Below, piece by piece: positions 45,681-56,388 of a DNA stretch of 64,000 bases. The stretch covers positions 22,684,501 to 22,748,500 of the forward strand of contig NC_012870.2 of assembly GCF_000003195.3 (NCBI RefSeq). Reading direction: 5' to 3'. Origin of the DNA: Sorghum bicolor (Eukaryota > Streptophyta > Magnoliopsida > Poales > Poaceae). A model generated the notes under the pieces. That model worked only from the letters and a program-made list of their open reading frames with translations. It was not told the origin of the DNA and searched no databases. Both the position numbers and the translations under genes were made by a program. The first letter of the stretch is position 1; the number at the start of each line of letters is the position of its first letter.

Positions 45681-46298
45681 ATGGCTACTTGTAAGCTCTT
45701 AGCTGTTGGTCTCACTGTCCTGCTATGCTTTGTATTAACCAATGCTATTAGGGTGGTAAACCACGCCGCCACAGCTGATGGGCAAGGCAGCGGCGGTGGT
45801 GGAGGTGGGGGAACGGAAACTGCCTATGGCTCTGGTTACGGCTCTGGCTCTGGCACTAGCTCTTCCTTCAGCGGTTCCTATGACAGCGATACATCTGCTG
45901 CTGCTAGTGCAAGTGGTGATGGCTCTGGCAGTGGCAGCTGGGAAGGTTATGACCAATCCGCGAAAGGGTATGGAGCAGGAGGTGCGTCTGGCTCAGGCCA
46001 TGGCGATTCGGGTGGGTTTTACGGTGATGGGGCTTCCAATGCAAATGGAAGTGGTGGTGGCAGTGGCTCTGGAGGAAGTTTCGGCAATGGTGAAGGGAGT
46101 GGTGCAGGCTCAGGAAGTGGGCAAGGTTCAGGCTATTACGGCGGACCAGATGGTTCAAGCAACGCAAACAGCGGTGGCGGTGGAGGTGGGAGCGGTGGTG
46201 GCCACGGTGGTGGGTTTGGCCGTGGTTCCGGTGGTGGATCAGGTACCAGTAATAGCTCTCACTGGGACAACGGTTATTATGACACTCCACAGCCTTAA
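45681..46298 (+). CDS. Secreted glycine-rich protein
   Basis: 205 codons, single exon, starting at the first ATG after a TATA box (CACCATGGC context). Residues 1-22 (MATCKLLAVGLTVLLCFVLT then NA) form a clear signal peptide. The mature part begins IRVVNHAATADGQ, followed by ~170 residues dominated by Gly and Ser with Asn, Tyr and Asp, in loose GSGSG, GGGSGGG and SNANSG repeats, ending HWDNGYYDTPQP. There are no Cys residues in the mature part. Family knowledge: such grass proteins are called glycine-rich cell wall structural proteins; a cell-wall role is inferred, not shown. AATAAA at 46396-46401 is a likely poly(A) signal and is conserved in the truncated paralog at 1588-1593. It is the only intact host gene in the window; a local duplication once placed the two copies near each other before elements pushed them 44 kb apart. 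Confidence 0.88.
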   Translation: MATCKLLAVGLTVLLCFVLTNAIRVVNHAATADGQGSGGGGGGGTETAYGSGYGSGSGTSSSFSGSYDSDTSAAASASGDGSGSGSWEGYDQSAKGYGAGGASGSGHGDSGGFYGDGASNANGSGGGSGSGGSFGNGEGSGAGSGSGQGSGYYGGPDGSSNANSGGGGGGSGGGHGGGFGRGSGGGSGTSNSSHWDNGYYDTPQP

Positions 46299-47212
46299 AA
46301 TGCCGTTTATTTGGAAAAATGCGCCAGCCCTTGAACGAGACACACACAAATATATATTCGTTCCATATCGTTTGAGATAATATATATTTTCTTCGAATAA
46401 ATCGGGTGCCTTTTGGTTAGTTATACAACTTAGTTATGGGTTGTACTACTAATTAACAATATGGCCACGTTATGTATGATGATGCATGCTTTGTGGCTGT
46501 TGTCTCACAGCGTGCATGTCTTTTGCTTGTAATTTGTTAATCGCACAATATGAAATGCTTTGCTTTGATCAAGAAGTAATGGATTTGGTTCCTTGGATAT
46601 AATAACAGTGTGCATCATTGTTTTCCTTATTTTTCATGGTTCGCCGGATCCTGACATATGTGGAAAGCTAGCTCATTGTTCACCTCTAAATGTCCATGGT
46701 TTTTTTAGTTGGAAATTCGAGAATATATTGAGTTTTATAATCTCTCTCCTAACATTCCATCTAAGGTGATTTTGTCTTAATTAGCAAGATCTAGTGCAAC
46801 ACATAACTATCCACTTTATTTAGAAGAAATAAATGCATATCAGAATTTTTCTTAGGCAGATGTAAGGAACGTATAAGAGGTGGACTAAGAGAACATGGCA
46901 AAATCAGATCACCAAAAACATTTTAAACATAAAAACTTCCACCTGATTTCGACTAGGAAAAACACAACAACAAAAAATAGAATTGTGTGCACTTAGTTTT
47001 TCCGGTGCTCTCTACTTACCAAATCCAACAAGAATTTTGGAACCTAGAGCCAAATATATCAACTAGACTAAACTAATTTAGAATAGTTATTAAAGGCACA
47101 CAAAACAAGTACATGGTTAAACAGAAATATGGTTGACGATAACATGACCCCCGGTATCGTCCACTAAGGATATAATCGGCTCCACCCAAGGCATTGGTTG
47201 GATTAGGCCGAC
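46299..47212. other. 3' flank of the glycine-rich gene
   Basis: Transcript end region plus intergenic sequence. 46740-46800 is the unoccupied counterpart of the LINE target site at 2231/7828. No other gene. Confidence 0.7.
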
Positions 47213-47445
47213 TGTTAGGACCTAGGTAGTGGTTTCTAGAGGGGGGTGTTGAATAGCCAATTACCAAGAAGAAGCACAATTGGTTACTAACAAATGGGCC
47301 TAATAATTGTACCTCTAACTAGTGTTTTACGGCTTAGGGTCACAAATCCTACTAGTTCTACTCTAGGAAAGTAAAGAACTCAAAGTAAAAGCAAGGAGAG
47401 ATCAAGCGATACCACACAAGAAACACATGATGCTTTCCTGTGGTG

Positions 47446-47777
47446 TGTTGGAGTTGTTCCAAATTCACTTCAGGATAATGGCCGGGCTTCTGACGGAGCG
47501 AAGCGGAGGCCCGTCGCCGGAGGCTTGGCCCTCGTGCACACACAGGGGGGTGCGGGGGGGCGGAGCCCCCCGCGGTACGGTATATACCCTTGCTAGGGTT
47601 TCGTGGAGACTTGATTCTCTTGTAAGCCGCCGCAGGCGTGTAACCCAAACTCTTGAGATAGTGAGATCGTTGCTGGCTGGTGCCCGTGGTTTTTTCCCTT
47701 CGCATTAGAGGAGTTTTCCACGTAAATCGTGTGTCTCTGCGTTGATTGATTTCATACTCCATACGTCGTTCTTAACA
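47446..47777 (+). repeat. copia-2 5' LTR
   Basis: 332 bp, TGTTGGAGTTGTTCC to GTCGTTCTTAACA. TATATA at 47581-47586. Contains GC-rich GGCCGGGCTTCTGACGGAG sequence absent from the 3' LTR. Confidence 0.95.
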
Positions 47778-47779
47778 AG

Positions 47780-47791
47780 TGGTACCAGAGC
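47780..47791 (+). other. copia-2 primer binding site
   Basis: TGGTACCAGAGC, two bases after the LTR; one mismatch to the initiator tRNA-Met complement. Confidence 0.85.
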
Positions 47792-47809
47792 TTGGTTGCT
47801 GTAGGGTTC

Positions 47810-50800
47810 ATGACGACGTCGATGAAGTTCGATCTTCCGCTGCTGAACTACGACACGCGGTTCTCGCTATGGCAAGTCAAGATGCGGGGGATTCTGGCGC
47901 AGACTCATGACTACGATGAGGCACTGGATAACTTCGGCAAGAGGCAGGCCGATTGGACTCCGGAGGAGATCCGCAAGGATCAGAAGGCGCTCTCCCTAAT
48001 TCACTTGCATCTTCATAATGATATTTTGCAGGAGTGTTTGAAAGAGAAAACTGCTGCAGAACTATGGCTGAAACTGGAATCGATCTGTATGTCCAAGGAT
48101 CTAACCAGTAAGATGCAGATGAAGATGAAGTTGTTCACTCTGAAGATGAAGGAGGAGGATTCGGTGATCACCCATATCGCTGAATTCAAGAAGATCGTGG
48201 CCGACCTAGTGTCGATGGAGGTGAAGTACGATGATGAGGACTTAAGTCTTCTACTGTTATGTTCTTTGCCAAATTCGTATGCAAATTTCTATGACACCAT
48301 ACTTTTGAGCCGTGATGAACTAACCCTAAAGGAAGTTTATGATGCTCTCCAAAACAAGAAGAAGATGAAAATTATGGTGCAGACTGACGGGACGTCGTCC
48401 TCAAAGGGCGAAGCATTGCATGTGAGAGGCAGAACTGACAACAGAACCTCAAATGAAAAGAACAGAGGCCGTTCAAAGTCGAAGCAGCCTGGTAATAAAA
48501 TGTTTTGTGTTTATTGCAAGCTGAAAAATCATAATGTTGATCGGTGCAGAAAAGTCCAGGCTAAGGAGAGAAAAAACAAAAAGGATGGTAAGGTCTCTGT
48601 TGCTTCTGCTGCTGCTTCTGATGATGATTCTGGTGATTGTCTGGTAGTATTTGCTGGTTGTGTTGCTGGTCATGATGAATGGATTCTTGATTCCGCATGT
48701 TCGTTTCATATTTGCACTAAAAGAAATTGGTTTAGTTCTTACAAGCCTGTGCAGAAAGGGGATGTTGTGTGGATGGGAGATGATAACCCATGTGATGTCG
48801 TGGGGATTAGATCAGTTTAAATCAAGACTGATGATGGCATGACACGCACGCTGAAAAACATCAGGTATATACCAGGGATGTCCAGAAATCTTATTTCATT
48901 GAGCACACTTGATGCAGAAGGTTACAAATATTCCGGTTCAGATGGCGTTCTAAAGGTATCAAAAGGTTCTCTTGTTTGCTTGAAAGGTGATCTTAATCCT
49001 GCAAAGTTATATGTCCTTACAGGGTGTACTTTACCTAGTTCTGATTCCGCTGTTGCTGCTGTTACTAATGATGAACCTAGTAAATCTAACCTTTGGCACA
49101 TGCGTTTGAGACATATGAGTCACCATGGTATGGCAGAATTGATGAAGAGAAACCTGCTGAATGGCTGCACTTCGAGTAAGATCAAGTTTTGTGAGCATTG
49201 CATCTTCGGCAAGCATAAAAGGGTATAGTTCAACACCTCTGTTCACACCACCAAAGGTACTCTTGATTATGTTCATACTGATTTATGGGGTCCTTCTAAG
49301 AAGCCCTCACTTGGTGGTGCTCGTTATATGCTTACAATAATTGATGATTACTCTAGAAGGGTTTGGCCTTATTTTCTGAAACATAAAGATGATACTTTTG
49401 CTGCTTTTAAGAACTGGAAAGTTATGATAGAAAGGCAAACTAAAAGAAAGGTTAAGTTGCTTCGTACTGATAATGGTGGAGAATTTTGTTCGCATGCTTT
49501 CAATGATTATTGTAGAAAGGAAGGCATTGTTAGGCATCACACCATACCCCATACTCCACAACAGAATGGTGTGGCTGAACGGATGAACAGGACCATTATC
49601 TCCAAGGACCGTTGCATGCTGTCTCATGCAAGGATGAGCAAGCGTTTTTGGGCAGAAGCTGCTAATACTGCCTGTTATTTGATAAACAGGTCACCTTCTA
49701 TTCCACTGAATAAGAAAACTCCTATTGAGGTATGGTCTGGTACGCCTGCTGATTATTCACAGTTAAAAGTATTTGGATGCACTACTTATGCTCATGTTGA
49801 TAATGGAAAATTGGAGCCTAGAGTTGTTAAGTGTCTTTTCCTTGGTTATGGTTCGGGAGTGAAAGGCTATAAATTGTGGAATCCTGAAACTGGGAAGACT
49901 TTTATGAGCAGGAGTATTGTATTCAATGAATCTGTGATGTTTACTAACAGTTTGCCCTCAGAACATGTTCCAGAAAAAGAGCTACAGCGTATGCGCATGC
50001 TGGTGGAGCATGTTGATGATGATACAGGTGTTCAGGTGGAGCCTGTTGATGCGCAGGATGACCATAACAGTGATGTTGCTGATGATGATGCTCATGATGA
50101 TGTTCAGCAAACTCCTCCTATTTTGCAGCAAGCGGAGGATTTACCTATTGCTCAACGCAAGTCAAAAAGGACAATTAACCCTCCCAAACGTCTTATTGAA
50201 GAATGTAATTTGTCTTACTATGCTTTGAGTTGTGCTGAACAGGTGGAGAATGTTCATGAGCCAGCAACCTATAAAGAAGCTGTTCGTTGTGGTGATAGTG
50301 AGAATTGGATTTCTGCTATGCATGAGGAGATGTAGTCTCTTGAGAAGAACAGTACATGGGAGGTTGTTCCTTTGCCTAAGGAAAAGAAGACCATCAGCTG
50401 CAAGTGGATCTTCAAGAGAAAGGAAGGCTTATCTTCAAGCGATCCTCCAAAGTATAAGGCAAGGTTAGTTGCTAAAGGTTACAGTCAAATTCCGGGTGTT
50501 GACTATAATGATGTGTTCTCTCCAGTGGTAAAACACAGTTCAATTCATACTTTCTTGAGTATTGTTGCTTCACATGATCTTGAGCTTGAGCAGTTAGATG
50601 TGAAGACTGCGTTTTTGCATGGAGAGCTTGAGGAGGACATTTACATGGACCAACCGAAAGGGTTCATAGTGCCTGGCAAGGAAAAATATGTGTGCAAGTT
50701 GAAGCGCTCCTTGTATGGTTTGAAACAGTCCCCTCGTCAGTGGAACAAGAGGTTTGATTCATTTATGCTGTCACATGGTTTCAAAAGATCTAAATATGAT

Positions 50801-51757
50801 AGTTGTGTTTATATCAAGCATGTTAATGGATCACCTATATATCTACTGCTATATGTTGATGATATGCTGATTGCTGCCAAGAGTAAGATTGAAATCACTA
50901 AGTTAAAGAAGATGTTGAGTAGTGAGTTTGATATGAAAGATCTTGGTAGTGCTAAGAAAATTCTTGGTATGGAAATTAGTAGAGACAGAAAATCTGGTTT
51001 GCTATTTCTTAGTCAACATAATTATATCAAGAAAGTTCTTCAGCGTTTCGACATGCAAAATGCTAAGGCTGTCAGTACCCCTATTGCACCTCACTTTAAG
51101 TTGTCAGCTGCTCAGTGTCCTACTTCAGATGCAGAGATTGAGTACATGTCAAAGGTTCCTTATTCTAGTGCTGTTGGGTCTTTGATGTATGCCATGGTTT
51201 GCTCTCGTCCAGATTTGTCATATGCTATGAGTCTTGTTAGTAGATATATGTCTAATCCTGGCAAAGAACATTGGAGGGCAGTTCAGTGGATTTTCAGGTA
51301 CCTCAAAGGCACAACATATTCATGTTTGAAGTTTGGAAGAATAGATATGGGACTTATTGGATATGTGGATTCTGATTATGCTGCTGATTTGGACAGGCGA
51401 AGATCACTTACTGGTTATGTGTTTACTGTTGGCAGTTGTGCTGTGAGTTGGATGGCTACTTTACTGTCTATTGTTGCTTTGTCTACTACTGAGGCAGAAT
51501 ATATGGCTATTTGTGAAGCGTGCAAAGAGTTGATTTGGTTAAAAGGTTTGTACGCTGAGCTCAGTGGAGTTGAATCTTGCATAAGTTTGCATTGTGATAG
51601 TCAAAGTGCAATTTACCTCACTAAAGATCAGATGTTCCATGAGAGAACTAAGCACATAGATATCAAGTATCATTTTGTGCGTGATGTGATTGAGGAAGGT
51701 AAGCTGAAGGATGATGGGTTGATTTATGATACAAGAAGAATTTGTCTCAAGGTGGAG
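47810..51757 (+). pseudogene. copia-2 gag-pol polyprotein with three in-frame stops
   Basis: Starts at the ATG at 47810 (MTTSMKFDLPLLNYDTRFSL). Order: UBN2-type gag; CCHC knuckle CVYCKLKNHNVDRC (48506-48547); protease DSACSFHIC (48689 on); integrase with HMRLRHMSHHG...CEHCIFGK, DYVHTDLWGP, DNGGEF and PQQNGVAERMNRT; reverse transcriptase with KARLVAKGYSQIPGVDYNDV, LDVKTAFLHG and YVDD (50852-50863); RNase H with YVDSDYAADLDRR and STTEAEYMA. The whole length is in a single frame with no frameshift. Stops at 48818 (TAA) and 50333 (TAG) are explained by C-to-T in CAA and CAG; that at 49226 (TAG) probably by A-to-T in AAG. The pol end lacks its usual tail and its frame reads into the 3' LTR, so a small deletion before the polypurine tract is likely. 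Confidence 0.92.
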
Positions 51758-51759
51758 TT

Positions 51760-52042
51760 TGTTGGAGTTGTTCCAAATTCACTTCAGGATAATGGCCGCG
51801 CCCTCGTGCACACACAGGGGGGGTGCGGGGGGGCGGAGCCCCCCCCCCGCGGTACGGTATATACCCTTGCTAGGGTTTCGTGGAGACTTGATTCTCTTGT
51901 AAGCCGCCGCAGGCATGTAACCCAAACTCTTGAGATAGTGAGATCGTTGCTGGCTGGTGCCTGTGGTTTTTCCCCTTCGCATTAGAGGGGTTTTCCACGT
52001 AAATCGTGTGTCTCTGCGTTGATTGATTTCATACTCCATACG
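51760..52042 (+). repeat. copia-2 3' LTR, main part
   Basis: Starts TGTTGGAGTTG right after the polypurine-like AAGGTGGAG. Interrupted at ATACG (52038-52042) by the small LTR element; the last 12 bases are at 55202-55213. Confidence 0.93.
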
Positions 52043-52452
52043 TGTGGGGGTATAAACCCCTATACCCTCATGGGCCTATATGGGCCGCACCATCAGAGGT
52101 GGCTCGGCCCACAGGATGAAGACGTGCGGCGCACGACTGGTCGGCGTGCACCGCAAGGCTACACGATATTGTACCAAATAGGATACTTTGCTTGTAACTC
52201 TGTCCCTTCACGATATATAAGGAGGGGCAGGGGTCCCCTAGAGGACAGGATATATACATCATATTCTCTCAACACAAATCAATACAATCAGACGCAGAAC
52301 GTAGGTATTACGCCAACTCGGCGGCCGAACCTGGATAAAAAGCTTGTCCGTGTCTTGCGTCACCATCGAGTTCGTAGTTTGCGCACCGTCTACCGATAAA
52401 CTACTACCGTGGGTATACCCCAAGGTAGACTGCCGACCAGCTTTCGTCGACA
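52043..52452 (+). repeat. Small element 5' LTR
   Basis: 410 bp, TGTGGGGGTATAAACCCC to TTTCGTCGACA. The first 18 bases hold an inverted GGGGTATAAACCCC palindrome. TATA-like ATATATAA at 52213-52220. Confidence 0.93.
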
Positions 52453-53879
52453 GTGGCGCGCCAGGTAGGGGGTGTGCGTACAGCTTCCCAGACGAACAAG
52501 ATGGGAAATTTATTCATCAACATCAACCACGGTGACTCGCTTCCGTCGGCAAGCATCTTTGGGCAGCACGTTACAGCGTGAAGATCTCGATTGACGTGTC
52601 ATTGGGCCCTGGCGGCGGCGTACCAAGGAGCAACTCGACCATTGCTGACCGGATCCGACACGATCCAATCTGGTTCATGATCGACGACATCCAACCAAAC
52701 TAAGGAAGGGCAACGTACATCTTGAGCCATGCAAGATAATCACCAGTATTGGTGACATGGATAAAGCTTGCATGGGCCATCATACCATGCATGCATCAAA
52801 CCGGAGGTTCTCATCAAAATCAAGGGGTTATGCAAAGCTAACGGCGCTGGACCATGGCAAACCTCGAATCGATGCAGCATCAAGGTCTCCAATGTTTAAT
52901 CACTTCCGTGTTGTCGACTCAGCTTGTTATCATCTGATCCTGTAATGCGATGAAGCCACAAGATCCAATCTATGCAAAACTAAGCAGCATCAAGCACGCA
53001 CAACGATGAGGTGCACCGCACGTGTGAGATTGGGCCTGTTTAGAGGCGAGTTTGACTCCAACCTTGAGCTGATGCAGACTCCGACACCAAATATATCACA
53101 AGAGGTAGACTCTGAGTTTGATTCCAACCTTGAGCTGGTGCAAGTCAGCGATCTATAACATAAGCACATACGCCAAACAAGCGGCCGGCGACAGGATTCC
53201 GTTACGACGAGCGGCAGACTGTGGTCACGATCACGAAGATGGCAAGCGCAAATATGATCGTCAGCCTGTTGACAATAGCAATCGTCTACGACTTTAATAC
53301 ATATTCATCCAAGCTGTCAACAAGCTGCTCGGCCTACTTAATCAGACTATTGCCACGTCGCAATTATGATCGTCGCGAAGAACGGCGCTACGACAACCGT
53401 GACTACTGTCATGATAACAAGTCAAAAAGCCCGAGGGCCAGACAATTTTGCCGCCACCGACCAGACTTTCGTCCAAAGATAAGTGCACTTCTAATATTTT
53501 ATTTATTTTTGGCATAATATTTTTAATATTATTATTCTTCAAAACAACTTTTTTAGCCGACTAGTTTTTTCTCCTACACGAGCTTTCCAGAGCCGGTACT
53601 CTCTCCGACTCCTCCCTACACGTGCACGAGATCCGCCCTCTGCGTTCCGGGTGGTCGGCAGTAGCTCTCTGACGTGGCTGACAATCCTACGTGTGCCTAG
53701 GTTCCGCACCTCATGCTGATTGTTGGCTAGACCAGAGCTGGTACAAGCTCTAGGATGAATTAACTACTCGTGCTAATTTTATAACAAAAAATTTAAAACT
53801 TATCTTAGTACTGATTTTTTATCTAAAGGTTATTTATACATCATGTACTACCAATTCTTTATATTTATTTTTCAGGAGT

Positions 53880-54310
53880 TTGGCCCAGTCGACAAGCTAC
53901 GCTTGGAGACTCGTCGACTATTCCCTACGCTGTGCCCGGGGACTACTCCGACCACCGAGCACGTTTACGTTCCCAACCACGCTCAGAGACTTGTCGGCTA
54001 CTCTCTATGCTGTGCTCGAAGACTGTGCCGACCACCGAGCACGTTTACGTTCCCAACCACGCTCGGGGACTTGTCCACCGGTCCCTACGCCGTGCTCGGG
54101 GACTGTGCCGACCACCGAGCACTATACGCTCGGGGACTGTTCGACCAGCTTACCAATTTGAGAATTCGGAGACTGTACCGACCACCGAGCACTATACGCT
54201 CAGGGACTGGTCGACCAGCCCACCAATTTGAGAATTCGGGGACTGTACCGACCACCGAGCGTTATATGCTCGGGGACTGGTCGATTAGTCTATTCAATTG
54301 CAGACGGACT
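53880..54310 (+). repeat. Tandem array inside the small LTR element
   Basis: CCGACCACCGAGC recurs at 53948, 54028, 54108, 54178 and 54248, spacing 80, 80, 70, 70. The 80-bp units carry ACGTTTACGTTCCCAACCAC; the 70-bp units carry ACCAATTTGAGAATTCGG. Small ORFs read through it in all three frames and are repeat artefacts. Confidence 0.85.
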
Positions 54311-54786
54311 GGTAAATTCAACTTTTTAGACCTTGCTACAAGGCTCATACTTCGCCTTCCAGCAAGCTCGGGGACTACATCGGTACGATGCATCTGGTGA
54401 TGCATCTCTGTTTTAGAATTTCTTTGAGAACTTTTCTTTTGACCCTGGCACCACGTGCCTACGTCACCTACTACCAGGCTCGGGGACTAAGTGGGCACAC
54501 TTCACTTGCGGTGAATATGCTTGCTTTTTGAAAGACTATACTTTTCAGAAAAGTAAAGTGGGCACACTTCACCAGGAAAGAAATCTTTTTTGATTAAGAG
54601 CACCATGCATTGTTCGAACAACCTGCTTCTTCGATGTCAATGTTGATCAACTGTCTTTTGAGTTGGTCAAAATACCGTTGCAATTGTTTGGGCGACTTTC
54701 CTGCTTATTGAAGACGTCAAGCCTCACTGATCGAAGAAGCTCAAGACGGCGTGTTACATCACAATACATGGTGCTCGGGGACTAGC

Positions 54787-55196
54787 TGTGGGGGTATAAA
54801 CCCCTATAGCCTCATGGGCCTATATGGGCCGCACCATCAGAGGTGGCTCGGCCCACAGGATGAAGACGTGCGGCGCACGACTAGTCGGCGTGCACCGCAA
54901 GGCTACAAGATATTGTACCAAATAGGATACTTTGCTTGTAACTCTGTCCCTTCACGATATATAAGGAGGGGCAGGGGTCCCCTAGAGGACAAGATATATA
55001 CATCATATTCTCTCAACACAAATCAATACAATCAGACGCAGGACGTAGGTATTACGCCAACTCAGCGGCCGAACCTGGATAAAAAGCTTGTCCGTGTCTT
55101 GCGTCACCATCGAGTTCGTAGTTTGCACACCGTCTACCGATAAACTACTACCGTGGGTATACCCCAAGGTAGACTGCCGACCAGCTTTCGTCGACA
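54787..55196 (+). repeat. Small element 3' LTR
   Basis: 410 bp, same ends as 52043-52452. The preceding ATGGTGCTCGGGGACTAGC is in the polypurine-tract position. Confidence 0.93.
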
Positions 55197-56045
55197 ATAC
55201 GTCGTTCTTAACATGGTGTTGGTGACTTGCCTGTCACCTGTAGTCCACATTGAGGTGAATTCAAGGTTTACCCCTCTACCAATACTCAACCGTGCAGAGT
55301 TGTCTCACCACTTGAGAGCTTGGTCTTAGGCTGGCTAGAACATAAGGACTATTCACACCCTGATTCCACAAGAGATGTTATTTGGCTTCCCGACAGGGAT
55401 GAACTCAATAGCCCCACCTCCTCTGGAGCACTACATGCACAATTTTCTCTTGTGTACTTGACAGAGTCTCGCAAGCTCCAAGTCGTCTAGATGGTAGCAA
55501 CCACTAAGAATAAGAACAAATGACATATGCAATATGACCTCCTAGTGACACTCAATGAAATCATTCAATGTAATGCATTAGCATCTTGATCTCTCACTCG
55601 AAAGATGAAATTTAAATTGAGAATATGAGTGGAAAGACCTAGCTAGAGAGTGCTCAAGTATGTGTTCAAGGTGTGCCAAAGGTCCAAGAGAACTTATATG
55701 CCTGGGCAAGGCATGTATATGTAGCCCTACTACTCAATTAGCCATTAGGCTCTTACTGGGCAAAAAAAATGCATGCATTGGATAGCTCCAGTGAGCATCG
55801 AAGTCCACAACCAGAGAATTCCACAAACCATGCATAACTAATACTATGCATTGTTGTTAAAATTCTGTTGATCTCTGCCATGTGGCACTAGGGAGTTTAG
55901 GTGTGTGTTAAGCTCAATTAGGCACAGAAACACATGCTTGGTTGTAACACTCTAGTGCAAAACTCTAATGCTTCACTAGAGACTTCTCGTGCACACTGAT
56001 AGCTTAGGGTTTGCTAGGTCAAATGTCTTGTGACCACCGGTGTCA

Positions 56046-56388
56046 TACGTTTTTGCCTCGACAATGTAGATCAATGTTTGTGAGTAGTGGATTAAAGGGT
56101 TAGAGATGTATATAGGTCCAGGTAAAGTGTACCCTATGTCTAGTGGGGACCAATCTCTTATTTCATATGCTCGATAGTTTATAGGGGTGTTGATAAGCTT
56201 GTCTAGAATGCTAGTTACACGAGAATGAATTTAGTGATCGGGAGCCCCCCTGTATACCACGATGGGTAGTGCTTGGCGACAGGACTTTTTGTTTTTTAAT
56301 CTATTTCTAGAGGTGAGGACTTGACTATCGCCAAAAAAATACTAAATTACAGTAAGAGAAAATGGGAGATGATGTACTCCCTGCCTAC
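56046..56388. other. Interval without gene
   Basis: AT-rich intergenic sequence; nothing recognised. It ends with the target duplication CCTAC (56384-56388). Confidence 0.5.

Larger units (their letters stand above)
52043..55196 (+). mobile_element. Small non-autonomous LTR element, no ORF
   Basis: 3154 bp with two 410-bp LTRs (52043-52452 and 54787-55196) and ATACG duplications at 52038-52042 and 55197-55201. The internal 2.3 kb has no gag or pol; it contains a tandem array and several scattered CTCGGGGACT motifs. By hand count the LTRs differ at 7 of 410 positions. Right after the 5' LTR is GTGGCGCGCCAGGTAGGGGG, a primer-site motif I have seen in grass gypsy elements, but I cannot name its tRNA. 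Best described as a LARD-like or large TRIM-like element; probably gypsy-derived. Confidence 0.9.
47446..55213 (+). mobile_element. copia-2 Ty1-copia retrotransposon, nearly complete
   Basis: Target duplication TGGTG at 47441-47445 and 55214-55218. 5' LTR 47446-47777, primer site 47780-47791, one gag-pol frame, 3' LTR 51760-52042 plus 55202-55213 (interrupted by the small element at 52043-55196). The LTRs differ by about four substitutions over ~290 aligned bases plus a 37-bp length difference, so it is young. Tnt1/Hopscotch-like single polyprotein organisation. Three in-frame stops make it defective. Confidence 0.95.
47213..56045 (-). mobile_element. Old SIRE-like copia LTR (solo or fragment), host of copia-2
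   Basis: With copia-2 removed (47446-55213 plus one target copy), about 1.06 kb remains. In minus orientation it begins TGACACCGGTGGTCACAAG (56045) and ends with TTCAACACCCCCCTCTAG then CCTAGGTCCTAACA (47213), the ending style of SIRE-like LTRs. A promoter-like GGCATATAAG lies near 55700. No primer site or coding region is attached and no 5-bp duplication matches (CCGAC against TACGT), so the exact edges are uncertain. Confidence 0.5.

Noticed and set aside
53880..54310. Regularly spaced repeats that might suggest a CRISPR-like array
   Set aside because: Units of 80 and 70 bp are tandem copies without unique spacers, in a plant LTR element.
54751..55143. ORF across the 3' LTR of the small element (and 52019-52399 in the other)
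   Set aside because: LTR-internal frame that starts outside or at the LTR edge, with no domain, in an element with no coding region.
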